Assembly: GCA_029858285.1 (NCBI GenBank)
Contig: JAOUFN010000011.1
Span: 1 to 64,000 of the forward strand
Length of the DNA: 64,000 nucleotides
DNA from: Nitrospirota bacterium
Lineage (GTDB): Bacteria > Nitrospirota > JACRHL01
Direction of reading: 5' to 3'
Positions 45,985-55,029 of the stretch are shown in pieces. The notes beneath the pieces are model-generated. The model searched no databases, was not told the origin of the DNA, and saw only the letters and a list, made by a program, of their open reading frames with translations. The position numbers were made by a program, and so were the translations under genes. Every line of letters starts with the position of its first letter. The stretch's first letter is position 1.

Positions 45985-46254
45985 CTACACCTGCTTGTAC
46001 ACCAGCAGGCCCAGAAAGGCGCCCAGCAGCACGAACAGATTGACGGTAAAGGTCAGGCCGAAGGTAAAGGTGAACAGGTGCAGGTCCAGGGAAAAAGGTG
46101 GGTTGATGCCGATGCCGAACCCTTTGAGGAACACATCCCGCAACAGCCCCTCAGTGGAAAAACGCCGCAGCGCCTCGGCCAGCACGCTGCCGAACAGGGC
46201 ACCACCAAATACGAAGCCAGCCAGAACCGTGTTGGTTTTCTTCAGGAATGCCAT
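45985..46254 (-). CDS. DUF4321 membrane protein
   Basis: 89 residues with a helix near 8-27 and another near 63-87. It matches DUF4321, with GFGIGINPPFSLDLHLFTFTFGLTFTVNLF. Function unknown. Monocistronic, convergent with rlmN and divergent from the ArsM-like gene. Confidence 0.75.
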   Translation of the reverse strand: MAFLKKTNTVLAGFVFGGALFGSVLAEALRRFSTEGLLRDVFLKGFGIGINPPFSLDLHLFTFTFGLTFTVNLFVLLGAFLGLLVYKQV

Positions 46255-46441
46255 GGATATGCGATCAGTTAGGGGCTGCCGAATGGGGTCGTTGACTCAC
46301 GGGGAGTCACCGGAAAATTGCCGATGAACGGCAAAAAACCCTCAGATTTTGAATGGTTTGGGCGTTCCTGTCAAGCCGAAAGCCAGGGCCGGAGGTCGGC
46401 CATGAAAACCTTCAACCGCCGAGTCGATATAGAGGTGAAAT

Positions 46442-47470
46442 ATGAGTGATACCGCCCACAACGCCGAGGGCCTGCCCCCCACCGGCACGGCGCGCCGCGA
46501 CCAAGTGCGTGATTACTACGCGGCGGCCGCCGAGGCCCCCCGCGAAGAGTTGTGCTGCCCCACCGCTTACCGGCCGGAACAGCTCGGGCACATTCCACCG
46601 GAGGTGCTGTCCATCTCCTATGGCTGCGGCAGCCCCATGCTGCGCGCCCGGCCCGGCGCCGGGGAGACGGTGGTGGATCTGGGGTCCGGCGGTGGTATCG
46701 ACTGCTTTGTCGCTGCCCGCATGGTGGGGGAGCAGGGGCGGGTGATCGGCGTGGACATGACCGACGTCATGCTCGCAAGGGCCCGTGGCGCGGCGCAAAC
46801 CGTGGCGGAAAACCTGGGTTACTCGGTGGTGGAGTTCCGCGAGGGATTTCTGGAACGGATCCCGGTGGACGACGCCCGGGCGCATCTGGTGACCAGCAAC
46901 TGCGTGCTCAACCTGTCGGCAGACAAACCGGCGGTGTTCCGCGAAATTCACCGCGTGCTGCGGGACGGCGGTCGCTTTGTCATCAGCGATATCGTGTCCG
47001 AGTCACCGGTTCCCGAGTCCATGCAGGCCGATCCGAGGCTGTGGGGGGAGTGCATCTCCGGCGCCGTTACCGAACGCGCCTTTGTAGAGATGGCCGAGGC
47101 GGCGGGCCTGTATGGCATCACCCTGGCACGGGAGCGCCAGTGGCGGGAAGTGGGCGGCGTGCGCTTCTGGTCCACCACTTTCCAGGGCTATCGGCTGAAT
47201 CCCGGCGCGGAATGCGTCTGGCGGGGGCAGACGGCGGTCTATCTGGGACCGGCAGCGGCGCTCTCTGATGACGACGGCCACACCTTCCGCCGCGGCGAGG
47301 TAGTGGAAGTGTGCAGCGACACGGCTGCGCGGCTCTCCCGGCCCCCCTACGCGGGCATGTTTGCGCTGGGGGGCGTGGATACGGGCGATGATGTCGGCAA
47401 GGTGCCGGGTGATGAGTCCCGCGAGGCTTCCGGCGACGGCTGTTGTCCGACGACGCCGGGCTGCTGCTAA
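46442..47470 (+). CDS. arsenite S-adenosylmethyltransferase-like (ArsM family)
   Basis: 342 residues. The Rossmann core has VVDLGSGGGIDCF for SAM. Cysteines typical of ArsM are present: C38-C39 in LCCPTAY, C62 in YGCGSP, C154 in SNCVLNL and C204 in GECISGAV, the latter three in the family's usual contexts. A tail ends GCCPTTPGCC, which could bind thiophilic metals. No arsR or ars operon lies nearby, so the substrate is inferred. GAGGTG precedes the ATG. Confidence 0.78.
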   Translation: MSDTAHNAEGLPPTGTARRDQVRDYYAAAAEAPREELCCPTAYRPEQLGHIPPEVLSISYGCGSPMLRARPGAGETVVDLGSGGGIDCFVAARMVGEQGRVIGVDMTDVMLARARGAAQTVAENLGYSVVEFREGFLERIPVDDARAHLVTSNCVLNLSADKPAVFREIHRVLRDGGRFVISDIVSESPVPESMQADPRLWGECISGAVTERAFVEMAEAAGLYGITLARERQWREVGGVRFWSTTFQGYRLNPGAECVWRGQTAVYLGPAAALSDDDGHTFRRGEVVEVCSDTAARLSRPPYAGMFALGGVDTGDDVGKVPGDESREASGDGCCPTTPGCC

Positions 47471-47474
47471 GGGA

Positions 47475-48431
47475 TTATCCCTTGCCGCCCCCGCCCCCGC
47501 CCCCGGCGTCCGCCGCAGAGGCGAACAGGGCGGCCACATAGGCTTCGGCATCAAACGGCCGCAAGTCGTCGGCCCCCTCCCCCACGCCGATGAAACGCAC
47601 CGGCTTCCGGTAGGTCTCCACCAGGTTCACCAGCACCCCGCCCCGGGCGCTGCTGTCCATCTTGGTCAGCACCAGTCCGGTAACTCCGGCCCCGGCGCAG
47701 AAACTGGCAGCCTGGGACAGGGCGTTCTGACCGGTGTTGGCGTCCAGCACCAGCAGTACCTCGTGGGGAGCGCCGGGAATGGCCTTGCCGATGACCCGCT
47801 GCACCTTTTCCAGTTCTGCCATCAGGTTGACGTTGGTGTGCAGTCGTCCGGCGGTGTCCACCAGCAGCAGATCCGCCCCCCGGGCCACGGCGGCCTGACA
47901 GGCGTCGAACGCCACGGCGGCGGCGTCGGCGCCATCCGGCTGGCGGATCACGTCCACCCCCAGCTTTTGTCCCCACAGGGAAAGCTGTTCGCCGGCGGCG
48001 GCGCGGAAGGTGTCGCCCGCAGCCAGCACCACCTTCTTGCCGGAGCGGGTGAAGTGGGCGGCCAGCTTGCCGATGGTGGTGGTCTTTCCAACGCCGTTGA
48101 CGCCCACCACCATCACCACCGTGGGGGATGCGCTCAGGGTGAGTCCGCCGGAGCCGGGCCGGGTTACGGTGCGCAGCACGTCGTCGCGCAGGATCTGCCA
48201 CATGCGGGTCGGGTCGGTCAGACGGTTGTGACGCACCTCGTTGTCCACCGTTTGCAGGAAGCGCCGGGTGACGGCGGGCCCCATGTCGGCGGTGATGAGG
48301 ATCTCCTCCACCTCTTCCAGTAACTGGCTGTCAATGCGGGCGTGCCCCTGCGCCGCCCCGGCCAGGCGGCGACCCAGGTCGCTGCTCCCACCACCTGAAA
48401 GGCCGCCCAGCAGGCGTGTGAAAAATCCCAA
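47475..48431 (-). CDS. ftsY: signal recognition particle receptor FtsY
   Basis: SRP-docking GTPase at the inner membrane. 318 residues from a TTG at 48431, preferred because GGAGGAAG stands six bases upstream; a TTG at 48464 would extend it by 11. The acidic A domain is very short. G motifs: [45 protein letters not shown]. The C-terminus is a run of Gly. ybeY is 79 bases upstream on the same strand. Confidence 0.95.
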   Translation of the reverse strand: MGFFTRLLGGLSGGGSSDLGRRLAGAAQGHARIDSQLLEEVEEILITADMGPAVTRRFLQTVDNEVRHNRLTDPTRMWQILRDDVLRTVTRPGSGGLTLSASPTVVMVVGVNGVGKTTTIGKLAAHFTRSGKKVVLAAGDTFRAAAGEQLSLWGQKLGVDVIRQPDGADAAAVAFDACQAAVARGADLLLVDTAGRLHTNVNLMAELEKVQRVIGKAIPGAPHEVLLVLDANTGQNALSQAASFCAGAGVTGLVLTKMDSSARGGVLVNLVETYRKPVRFIGVGEGADDLRPFDAEAYVAALFASAADAGGGGGGGKG

Positions 48432-48509
48432 CCGTCTTCCTCCGTCGCTCGAATTGTCTCTCAACCGGTCATCCGAAGCGGCTCCCAGCCTGTCACCCGG
48501 CCGACCCCA

Positions 48510-49031
48510 TCACTCGGTCCGCCGCACCAAGCCGTGGGTGGAAAGGCCAAGGGCCGTCATGGCCCGCTGCTCCGCCTCCCCCATGGCGGCGGCCCCGGCG
48601 AGGCCGGTCTCGTGATCGTAACCCGCCAGATGCAGCGTTCCATGTACCAGCAATACCGCCAGTTCCGTTTCCGGCTCCAGCCCCAGTTGCTTCGCCTGAC
48701 GCAGTGCCGTGGGCATGGCGATCACCACGTCTCCCAGGGGCACCCCTTCCGATGCCCCTCCGGCCCCCCTGTTGGCCCCCATGGTTTCCCGTAGTTCCCC
48801 GAGTACCGCCTCCGGGGCCCCTTCGTGAAGGGGGAAGGAGAGCACGTCAGTAGCCTCGTCCAGCCCCCGGTGTTCCCGGTTCAGGGTGCGGATGGCCCGG
48901 TCGGAAACCAGGGTCAGGGAAAGCTCCGCCCCGCCAATGCCCAGGTGTTCCAGCAGGCGCTGCGCCAGCCCCGCCAGCCGGGCGCGGTTAACGGCCAGCG
49001 ACCGTTGGCGATTGCTGAGGTGAACCGGCAT
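48510..49031 (-). CDS. ybeY: endoribonuclease YbeY
   Basis: Zinc metalloprotein for 16S rRNA 3' maturation and ribosome quality control. 173 residues; the three-His motif HGTLHLAGYDHETG is complete and TDVLSFPLHEG is the conserved entry. The ATG lies 44 bases inside the end of the HD gene, so translation is probably coupled. The long Leu/Ala-rich stretch and the Gly-rich NRGAGGASEGVP insertion are lineage-specific. Confidence 0.93.
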   Translation of the reverse strand: MPVHLSNRQRSLAVNRARLAGLAQRLLEHLGIGGAELSLTLVSDRAIRTLNREHRGLDEATDVLSFPLHEGAPEAVLGELRETMGANRGAGGASEGVPLGDVVIAMPTALRQAKQLGLEPETELAVLLVHGTLHLAGYDHETGLAGAAAMGEAEQRAMTALGLSTHGLVRRTE

Positions 49032-51291
49032 CGGTACGGATGGGCGGCAAGGCCATGCCCGGATATTGTATGCGTTGGTGAAAGTTTCCGGTGAGAGACC
49101 GCACGAAGGCGTCGGCGATCTTGCGCAGGTCGCGCAGGGTCAGGTCACAGTCGTCCAGCTGCTGGTCCAGGTAGATGGTGTTGACCACCCGGTCCACCAG
49201 CGCCGCGATGCGTGCCGGGGACGGATCGTCCAGCACCCGTGACGAAGCCTCCACGGTATCGGCCAACATAATGATGCCAGCGACCTTGGTTTGCGGCTTG
49301 GGGCCGGGGTAGCGGAAGTTGTCCTCCTCCGGTGCGGCCTCCCCCGGCCCGCGTCCCTCGCGGGCCTTGGCGTAAAAATAACTGATCAGGCGCGTGCCGT
49401 GATGCTGGGGAATCATGTCCACCAGTTCCTCAGGCAGTTTGTAGCTGTGCGCCAGTTCGATGCCGTCCTTGACGTGCGCCACCAGCACCAGCCGGCTCAT
49501 GGTGGGGGTTAGACGGTCGTGCATGTTGCCCTGCCCGCCCCACTGGTTTTCGATGTAATACCCCGGTTTGAGCATCTTGCCGATGTCGTGGTAATAGCAC
49601 CCTACGCGCGCCAGCAGGGCATTTTCGCCAATGGCCTTGGCGCCCTGCTCGGCCATGTTGCTCATGATCATGCTGTGGTGGTAGGTGCCAGGGGCCTGTT
49701 CCAGCAGGCGGCGCAGCAGCGGGTGGTTGAGGTCGCTGAGCTCCAGCAGGCGGATGTTGGTGGGCAGGTTGAACGCCGACTCCAGCACCGGCATGGCCGC
49801 CGACACCAGCATTGCCGACAGGATGCCGCTGCTGAAGGCGAACAGCAGGTCGTACAGGCGGTGCGGTTCACCCAGGGCGGCCTGTTGCAGGTTGATGCCC
49901 GCTGCCACCAGGGCGCTGACCACCCCCACCCACAGCCCGGCGCGGATGATGTTGCTGCGGCGCTGGCAGTTTTCCACCGCGAACACCCCCACCAGCGAGG
50001 TGACGAAGCCGTACAGGGTGAACAGGGGAATGTCGGTGACCATCAACCCCACCAGGATGCTGGCCATCATGGCGAACACCAGGGCGGTACGCACGCTCAG
50101 CAGCAGGGTCATCAACATCGCCCCGGAGGCCACCGGAATGGCAAACGGAATGGCACTGCTATCCACCGCCGGAAACGCGACGGTGAAGGCTCCCACCAGG
50201 AACAGGGTCAGGCGGCAGGCGATCAGGGTGCCCACCAGGGTCAGCGCGGTGAGCAGCAGACGCGGCAGTTCCTCCAGTACCCGGGAACGGATGCCCTTGA
50301 GGTCGAGAAAGAACACATAGAAGATCAGCGCCACCAGCAGGGTGATGCCGATGGCCTTCTCGGTGGAGGCAAAGGCGCCGCCAGCGGTCTGCATGGCCTC
50401 CATGGCGGCAGCCTGCCGCTGGCTTACCGGGGTGCCTGCCCGCACCAGCACGTCGCCGTGCGCCACTGCCTGATACAGGGGCTGCACCCGGGCGGCGGCG
50501 GCTTCCCGGCGCAGCAGGGTTTCGGGGGGGTTCTCCGCCAGGTTGGCGAACACCAGGGACTGGGCCAGGAAGGTGAACAACTCCCGCGAGCGTGGATCGG
50601 CGGGGTAGATCTGGCTGGCGCCCCGCACCACGGCTTCGCGGGCGGCAGCCAGGTCCGGCACGTCACGCAGTTTTACATAGCTTTCGCGCCCCTCGCCGGG
50701 TGTGCGAATGAGCAACTCCGTGTCCGGGCCGCCCACCACTTCTTCGCGCTCCAGCAATATCCCCCGCTCCAGCGACCGGCGCAGGGCCAGTACCAGTTCC
50801 GTTTCCAGTCGCCGGGTAAAGCGTTCCGGACCCACCGTTCCAAGGGAGGCCGGAGGCAGAATGCCCAGCCGTGAGCGCAGCAGTTCGCTGGTCTCGGCCG
50901 TGGGGTCGGCCCCCGCCTCGGCGGTCAGGCGCAGGGCGCGGATGGAAGCAAAGCAGTCGCGGATGCGGTTTTCCAGGCGCGCGCCTTCGGCGGCCAGCAG
51001 GTCGTATACCACCGGCACCCGCTCCCGTGCCCGGTCGCGGGCAGCGCGGGTGGCCTCGAGGTCCGGCACCATCATGTCGCGCGGGGCGATGATGTCACGG
51101 GGAGCGACGTCCCCCGCCACCAGCCTGGGGGCGCTGCGGATTTCCGGCACCAGCACCAGCAAGCATGCCCCCAGAGCCACCCCGGAGATGAGCAGGGTGA
51201 GCCACCCGGACGGCCGCTTGCGGCGGGAAGAGACGGGATCTTCCGCCACATGGCGGGTCAAAATCTGGAGTGCGGGCCGTTCGCGCGCCAT
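48988..51291 (-). CDS. 7TM-HD cyclic-dinucleotide phosphodiesterase (PgpH-like)
   Basis: 767 residues: one N-terminal helix (~28-48), a large extracellular 7TMR-HDED region (~60-320), seven helices (~325-545), then an HD domain with [33 protein letters not shown] and [13 protein letters not shown]. Listeria PgpH of this family hydrolyses c-di-AMP; no c-di-AMP cyclase is in this window. The order phoH, 7TM-HD, ybeY is standard. Overlaps ybeY by 44 bases. Confidence 0.92.
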   Translation of the reverse strand: MARERPALQILTRHVAEDPVSSRRKRPSGWLTLLISGVALGACLLVLVPEIRSAPRLVAGDVAPRDIIAPRDMMVPDLEATRAARDRARERVPVVYDLLAAEGARLENRIRDCFASIRALRLTAEAGADPTAETSELLRSRLGILPPASLGTVGPERFTRRLETELVLALRRSLERGILLEREEVVGGPDTELLIRTPGEGRESYVKLRDVPDLAAAREAVVRGASQIYPADPRSRELFTFLAQSLVFANLAENPPETLLRREAAAARVQPLYQAVAHGDVLVRAGTPVSQRQAAAMEAMQTAGGAFASTEKAIGITLLVALIFYVFFLDLKGIRSRVLEELPRLLLTALTLVGTLIACRLTLFLVGAFTVAFPAVDSSAIPFAIPVASGAMLMTLLLSVRTALVFAMMASILVGLMVTDIPLFTLYGFVTSLVGVFAVENCQRRSNIIRAGLWVGVVSALVAAGINLQQAALGEPHRLYDLLFAFSSGILSAMLVSAAMPVLESAFNLPTNIRLLELSDLNHPLLRRLLEQAPGTYHHSMIMSNMAEQGAKAIGENALLARVGCYYHDIGKMLKPGYYIENQWGGQGNMHDRLTPTMSRLVLVAHVKDGIELAHSYKLPEELVDMIPQHHGTRLISYFYAKAREGRGPGEAAPEEDNFRYPGPKPQTKVAGIIMLADTVEASSRVLDDPSPARIAALVDRVVNTIYLDQQLDDCDLTLRDLRKIADAFVRSLTGNFHQRIQYPGMALPPIRTDAGSPQQSPTVAGR

Positions 51292-51307
51292 GGATGGGTG
51301 TGGCGGT

Positions 51308-52255
51308 TCAGCGCCGGGGGGCGCCGCGCTCCTGATAGGCCTTGACGATGCGCGCCACCAGGGGATGGCGAATCACGTCGCGGTCGCTGAAATGCACGGT
51401 AGCCACTCCCGGCATGCCGTCCAGCAGGGCTTCGGCGTCCACCAGTCCGGACATGTCGCCGCTCGGCAGGTCGATCTGGGTGATGTCCCCGGTTACCACC
51501 ACCTTGGAGTTTTCGCCAAAGCGGGTGAGGAACATCTTCATCTGCTCGGGGGTGGTGTTCTGGGCCTCGTCAAGGATGATGAACGCCTCGTTGAGGGTGC
51601 GTCCACGCATGAAGGCCAGGGGGGCGATCTCGATTTCCCCCCGGTCCAGCAGCTTTTGTCCGGCCTCCACCGGCATCATGTCGTAAAGTGCGTCATACAG
51701 GGGGCGCAGGTAGGGGTTGATCTTCTCCACCAGATCGCCGGGCAGGAACCCCAGCCGCTCTCCCGCCTCCACCGCCGGTCGGGTCAGGACGATGCGCCGC
51801 ACCTCCTTGTTGTTATAGGCAGACACGGCGGCGGCCATGGCCAGATAAGTTTTGCCGGTGCCGGCGGGGCCGATGGCAATCACCAGGTCGTGGCGGGCGA
51901 TGGCGTCCAGATAACGGGCCTGGGAGTTGTTGCGGGGCACCAGGGGGCGGGGCCGGGCAGAGAGCTTGAGGGGTGGCGGCTGAGTGATTTCGTCCCCCTC
52001 CTGGGCCTGGGAGATGAACAGGGCCACGTCATCCGGACCCACCTGCCCACGGTTACGTAACTGCCGGGAAAGTCGCTGGATCACCTGGCTGGCTATCTGC
52101 ACCGCCCCCTCGTCCCCCTCAATCGTGACCCGCTGACCGCGCGCACCTATGGACACCCCCACGGCGGTTTCAATGGCCTTCAGGTGGGCGTCAAACATCC
52201 CGAACAGGCGCGAGGTGTCCAACTCCTCCTCCAGGACCAGGGTGCGGGTATCCAT
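51308..52255 (-). CDS. phoH: PhoH-family ATPase
   Basis: 315 residues. Helicase-like P-loop ATPase often coupled to YbeY. Walker [13 protein letters not shown], Walker [15 protein letters not shown], and [11 protein letters not shown] are the family signatures; an N-terminal KH-like unit precedes them. The ATG at 52255 has no Shine-Dalgarno, and a good sigma-70 promoter ends only 6 bases before it, so the mRNA may be leaderless. Confidence 0.94.
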   Translation of the reverse strand: MDTRTLVLEEELDTSRLFGMFDAHLKAIETAVGVSIGARGQRVTIEGDEGAVQIASQVIQRLSRQLRNRGQVGPDDVALFISQAQEGDEITQPPPLKLSARPRPLVPRNNSQARYLDAIARHDLVIAIGPAGTGKTYLAMAAAVSAYNNKEVRRIVLTRPAVEAGERLGFLPGDLVEKINPYLRPLYDALYDMMPVEAGQKLLDRGEIEIAPLAFMRGRTLNEAFIILDEAQNTTPEQMKMFLTRFGENSKVVVTGDITQIDLPSGDMSGLVDAEALLDGMPGVATVHFSDRDVIRHPLVARIVKAYQERGAPRR

Positions 52256-52261
52256 GCCCCG

Positions 52262-52290
52262 AGTATATGGGCGGCGGAATGGGCTGACAA
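52262..52290 (-). promoter_or_regulatory. sigma-70 promoter at the phoH start
   Basis: Minus-strand TTGTCA (52290-52285, 5 of 6), 17-base spacer, TATACT (52267-52262, 5 of 6). Transcription should begin at or near the A of the phoH ATG. Confidence 0.6.
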
Positions 52291-52311
52291 GCGGACGGCA
52301 ACAGTGTCCGG

Positions 52312-52339
52312 TCAAGTTTGTACGAAAAGTGGCCGACAC
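52312..52339 (+). promoter_or_regulatory. sigma-28 (FliA)-like promoter for the chemosensory operon
   Basis: TCAAGTTT (52312-52319) and GCCGACAC (52332-52339) match TAAAGTTT (7 of 8) and GCCGATAA (6 of 8), the established FliA consensus. The 12-base gap is one longer than in E. coli. It lies ~45 bases before the first cheW and points the right way. Confidence 0.5.
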
Positions 52340-52383
52340 GGTAACCGGTGGTGTCTGCCCGAAGGGCTTGTGGCGGAGGGCTT

Positions 52384-52842
52384 GTGGCAGCGGAGCGTCA
52401 AATTCTGGTTTTTTACGTTTCTGGCCACCAGTACGCCCTGGACATTCTTGACCTGCAGGAGGTGGGCCGCCTGCCTCCGGTGGTTCCGGAGCCGGGCCTG
52501 CCGGACGGGGTGGTGGGAGTGGTTCAGGTGCATGACAAGCCGGTGCGGGTGCGCGACCTCGGGTACCTCCTGCGGGGCGTGGTGCCCGATGCCACGGAGA
52601 ACACGGAGCCAGCCGGGCCAGTGTCCGAAGCCGAACGGCCCTGGGTGATCGTCAGCCGCAGCGGGGCCGACGGCCAGGCCCGGGAACACTACTGGCGGGT
52701 GGATGCGGTGTCCGATATTGTGCCCTACGATCCCGCCCGCGTGGTTTATCCGGACGGTGACGCGGAACGGCCTGGCATTCTTGACCTGGGCGGCACCCTC
52801 ACCTACATGCTGCGCCCCGGTTTGCTCGCGGAGCGGACATGA
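52384..52842 (+). CDS. cheW: CheW-like adaptor 1
   Basis: 152 residues from GTG 52384 (GGAGGG just upstream). CheW couples receptors to CheA. MAAERQILVFYVSGHQYAL and LDILDLQEVGRLPPV are the CheW start; VVGVVQVHDKPVRVRDLGYLL is the conserved groove region. An upstream in-frame GTG at 52348 is possible. First gene of the operon; the next cheW starts at ATGA overlap. Confidence 0.85.
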   Translation: MAAERQILVFYVSGHQYALDILDLQEVGRLPPVVPEPGLPDGVVGVVQVHDKPVRVRDLGYLLRGVVPDATENTEPAGPVSEAERPWVIVSRSGADGQAREHYWRVDAVSDIVPYDPARVVYPDGDAERPGILDLGGTLTYMLRPGLLAERT

Positions 52843-53450
52843 CCGCGTTTTCTCACGATACGCCCTCCAGCCGACCCTCTGGTCTGGACGCTTCCGCCGG
52901 GGGGCAGGCACGGGCGGCAGACCCGACAGCCACCGACGCTGTGCTGCTGGAGCAGTTGCAGCGCCTGCGCGCCGATTTTGACGCCAATTTCACCCGGCGG
53001 CTGGAGACGGCGCTTACCGGATTGACCCGCTGCCTGCGAGTCATGGTGGATACGGAAACACTGGCGATCCCCATCCACCGGGTACGCCGCCTGGTACGGG
53101 GACTGGATGTGGTACCCGTGCCGGGTGGCCCGGCTCATCTGTTGGGCCTGTGCAACCTGCGCGGAGAATTATTGACGGTGTACGACCTGCCCGCCTTGCT
53201 CGGCTACCCCCCCTCGGCCCCCCCGGTGCGCGAGATGGTGGTGCTGGCGGGAACGACTTTCGATGCCGGAGTGGTGGTTTCCGGTACCGGCGGTCTGGTG
53301 GATCTGGACGAGCGGGAACTGAGGTCCCCGCCGTCCACCCTGTCGCCCGCCGTACGCACGCTGGTGCGCGGTACCCTGATTCAGGGGGGATCGCTGTTTC
53401 TGTTTCCGGACCTTGAGGCCCTGTTCCTGCAACTGGATGTGCGGGCATGA
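52839..53450 (+). CDS. cheW: CheW-like adaptor 2
   Basis: 203 residues; a low-complexity N-terminal ~45, then a CheW domain (LGLCNLRGELLTVYDLPALLGYP). It overlaps the first cheW by ATGA. A second CheW is expected in Wsp-type systems, where two adaptors serve the receptor array. Probably WspB/WspD-like, but the order cannot be told. Confidence 0.85.
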   Translation: MTAFSHDTPSSRPSGLDASAGGQARAADPTATDAVLLEQLQRLRADFDANFTRRLETALTGLTRCLRVMVDTETLAIPIHRVRRLVRGLDVVPVPGGPAHLLGLCNLRGELLTVYDLPALLGYPPSAPPVREMVVLAGTTFDAGVVVSGTGGLVDLDERELRSPPSTLSPAVRTLVRGTLIQGGSLFLFPDLEALFLQLDVRA

Positions 53451-53487
53451 ACGGGAACAACGCGGGGGACAAAGGGAGTAGGGGAGA

Positions 53488-55029
53488 ATGGGACGGATGA
53501 AAACCAACCCGGAGACAAAAATGGGGATGGATTTAGGCTCCGGCACGGGACCGCGGCAGTCCGCCCCGCGACAGCAACCGGTGATGCCGGTACGCCGTTT
53601 GATGGTGCTGGGCACCGGCATGATGCTGGCCACGGTGCTGACGGGGGTAGTGATGGGGACCCTGGCGATCAGGGAACTGAGCCAGGGTTTTGCCGGGCTG
53701 GAGCGGACCTGGCGCCATGCCGACGCCGCCGTGGAGCTCAACACCGCCGCGTTCAAGGCTGGCTGGGCTGCCTCGTTGGCGGAGCACGGACGGGTGGAGG
53801 AGGCCCGGGCGGCCTACCGGCAGGCGAGCGCCGGGTTCGAAGAGAACTACCTTGCCGCCCAGGCGAAAAATGCCGATCCGGTGGGTTTGAACGCCGCTCG
53901 CCAGTTGTTCATGGACCTGGGCGTTCTGGTAGAGGAGCGGATTCAGCGGGGTGGGCAGGGGGACGCAGCGTTCCATGCCCGTCTCGACAACCTCCAGACC
54001 AGTCTCGACCAGTTGTTGACACGAATTGAGGAAACCGGGGACGCCCGCATGGAAGAGGCCACCACCGACACCGGCGAAAAAATGCGTGGCATCACGGTTC
54101 GCCTTGTGGCGCTGGGGGCGCTGGCGATCCTGGCCTGCGTGGCGGCAGGAATCCTGGTCACCCTGCACATCCTGCGCGGGCTGGACAAGCCGGTGGTACA
54201 GATTGCCGCTTCCAGCGACCGGTTGTCGAGGGTGGCCCAATACCATGTGCGCAGCGCCGCCGAGCAATCTTCCGCCATGGTGCAGATTTCCTCCACCATG
54301 CAGCAGCTTCTGGCCTCGTTCCGCGACATGACCGCACGCAGCCACGAGATGGTGCGCACCTCCAGGGACGCTGCCGAGGAATGTCACAAGGGCCACACCC
54401 TGTTGCTCGATTCCCAGCAGGGCATGGAGCGGATCAAGCGCGAGGTGGGCCGCATCACCGACCACATGCACACCCTGGAGGAAAAATCCCAGCAGATCAA
54501 CAGCGTGCTGGAGATGATCAACGAACTGGCCTCCCAGACCAACCTGCTGTCCATCAACGCCACCATCGAGGCGGCGGGCGCCGGGGACGCGGGCCGCCGT
54601 TTCGCGGTGGTGGCGGAGGAAATCCGCCTGTTGGCGGAGCGTGCGGTAGAGTTCACCGAGGAGATCCGGGTCCTCATCGAGGACATTCAGGAGACTGCCC
54701 ACGTTACCAGCGCGGCCACTGCGGAAGGTGCCCGGTCGGTGGACAGCGGTTTGGGCAAAAGTTCGAAAATAAAGGACAATTTTGACACCCTGATCACCCT
54801 GGTGACACGTACTGCTGACGCAGTGCAGGCGATTGAAACCACCACCCGGGAACAGGTTTACTCGGTGGAACAGGTGACGGATGCGGTGGAATCTCTGTCC
54901 CACATCGCTTCGGAGTCGGAGATGCACGCCGGCTCCACCCTGGAGGCTGTGGAACATTTGCAGCAGGTGGCTGGCGAGTTGCAGGTCATCGCCGGGCGCA
55001 CTCCGTACAACCGGGACGGCAGCGCATGA
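53488..55029 (+). CDS. methyl-accepting chemotaxis protein 1, no clear HAMP
   Basis: 513 residues: TM1 ~38-62, a periplasmic segment to ~205, TM2 ~208-232, then straight into the signalling coil. No recognisable HAMP. The hairpin tip is near residues 344-390: INELASQTNLLSINATIEAAGAG, with the usual EAARAG read as EAAGAG. Strong AGGGGAGA Shine-Dalgarno. The ligand is unknown. Overlaps MCP 2 by ATGA. Confidence 0.92.
   Translation: MGRMKTNPETKMGMDLGSGTGPRQSAPRQQPVMPVRRLMVLGTGMMLATVLTGVVMGTLAIRELSQGFAGLERTWRHADAAVELNTAAFKAGWAASLAEHGRVEEARAAYRQASAGFEENYLAAQAKNADPVGLNAARQLFMDLGVLVEERIQRGGQGDAAFHARLDNLQTSLDQLLTRIEETGDARMEEATTDTGEKMRGITVRLVALGALAILACVAAGILVTLHILRGLDKPVVQIAASSDRLSRVAQYHVRSAAEQSSAMVQISSTMQQLLASFRDMTARSHEMVRTSRDAAEECHKGHTLLLDSQQGMERIKREVGRITDHMHTLEEKSQQINSVLEMINELASQTNLLSINATIEAAGAGDAGRRFAVVAEEIRLLAERAVEFTEEIRVLIEDIQETAHVTSAATAEGARSVDSGLGKSSKIKDNFDTLITLVTRTADAVQAIETTTREQVYSVEQVTDAVESLSHIASESEMHAGSTLEAVEHLQQVAGELQVIAGRTPYNRDGSA

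Noticed and set aside
46320-46350. TTGCCG/CGGCAA hairpin with flanking A run
   Set aside because: It would be a minus-strand terminator, but no minus-strand gene ends there; stem only 6 bp.
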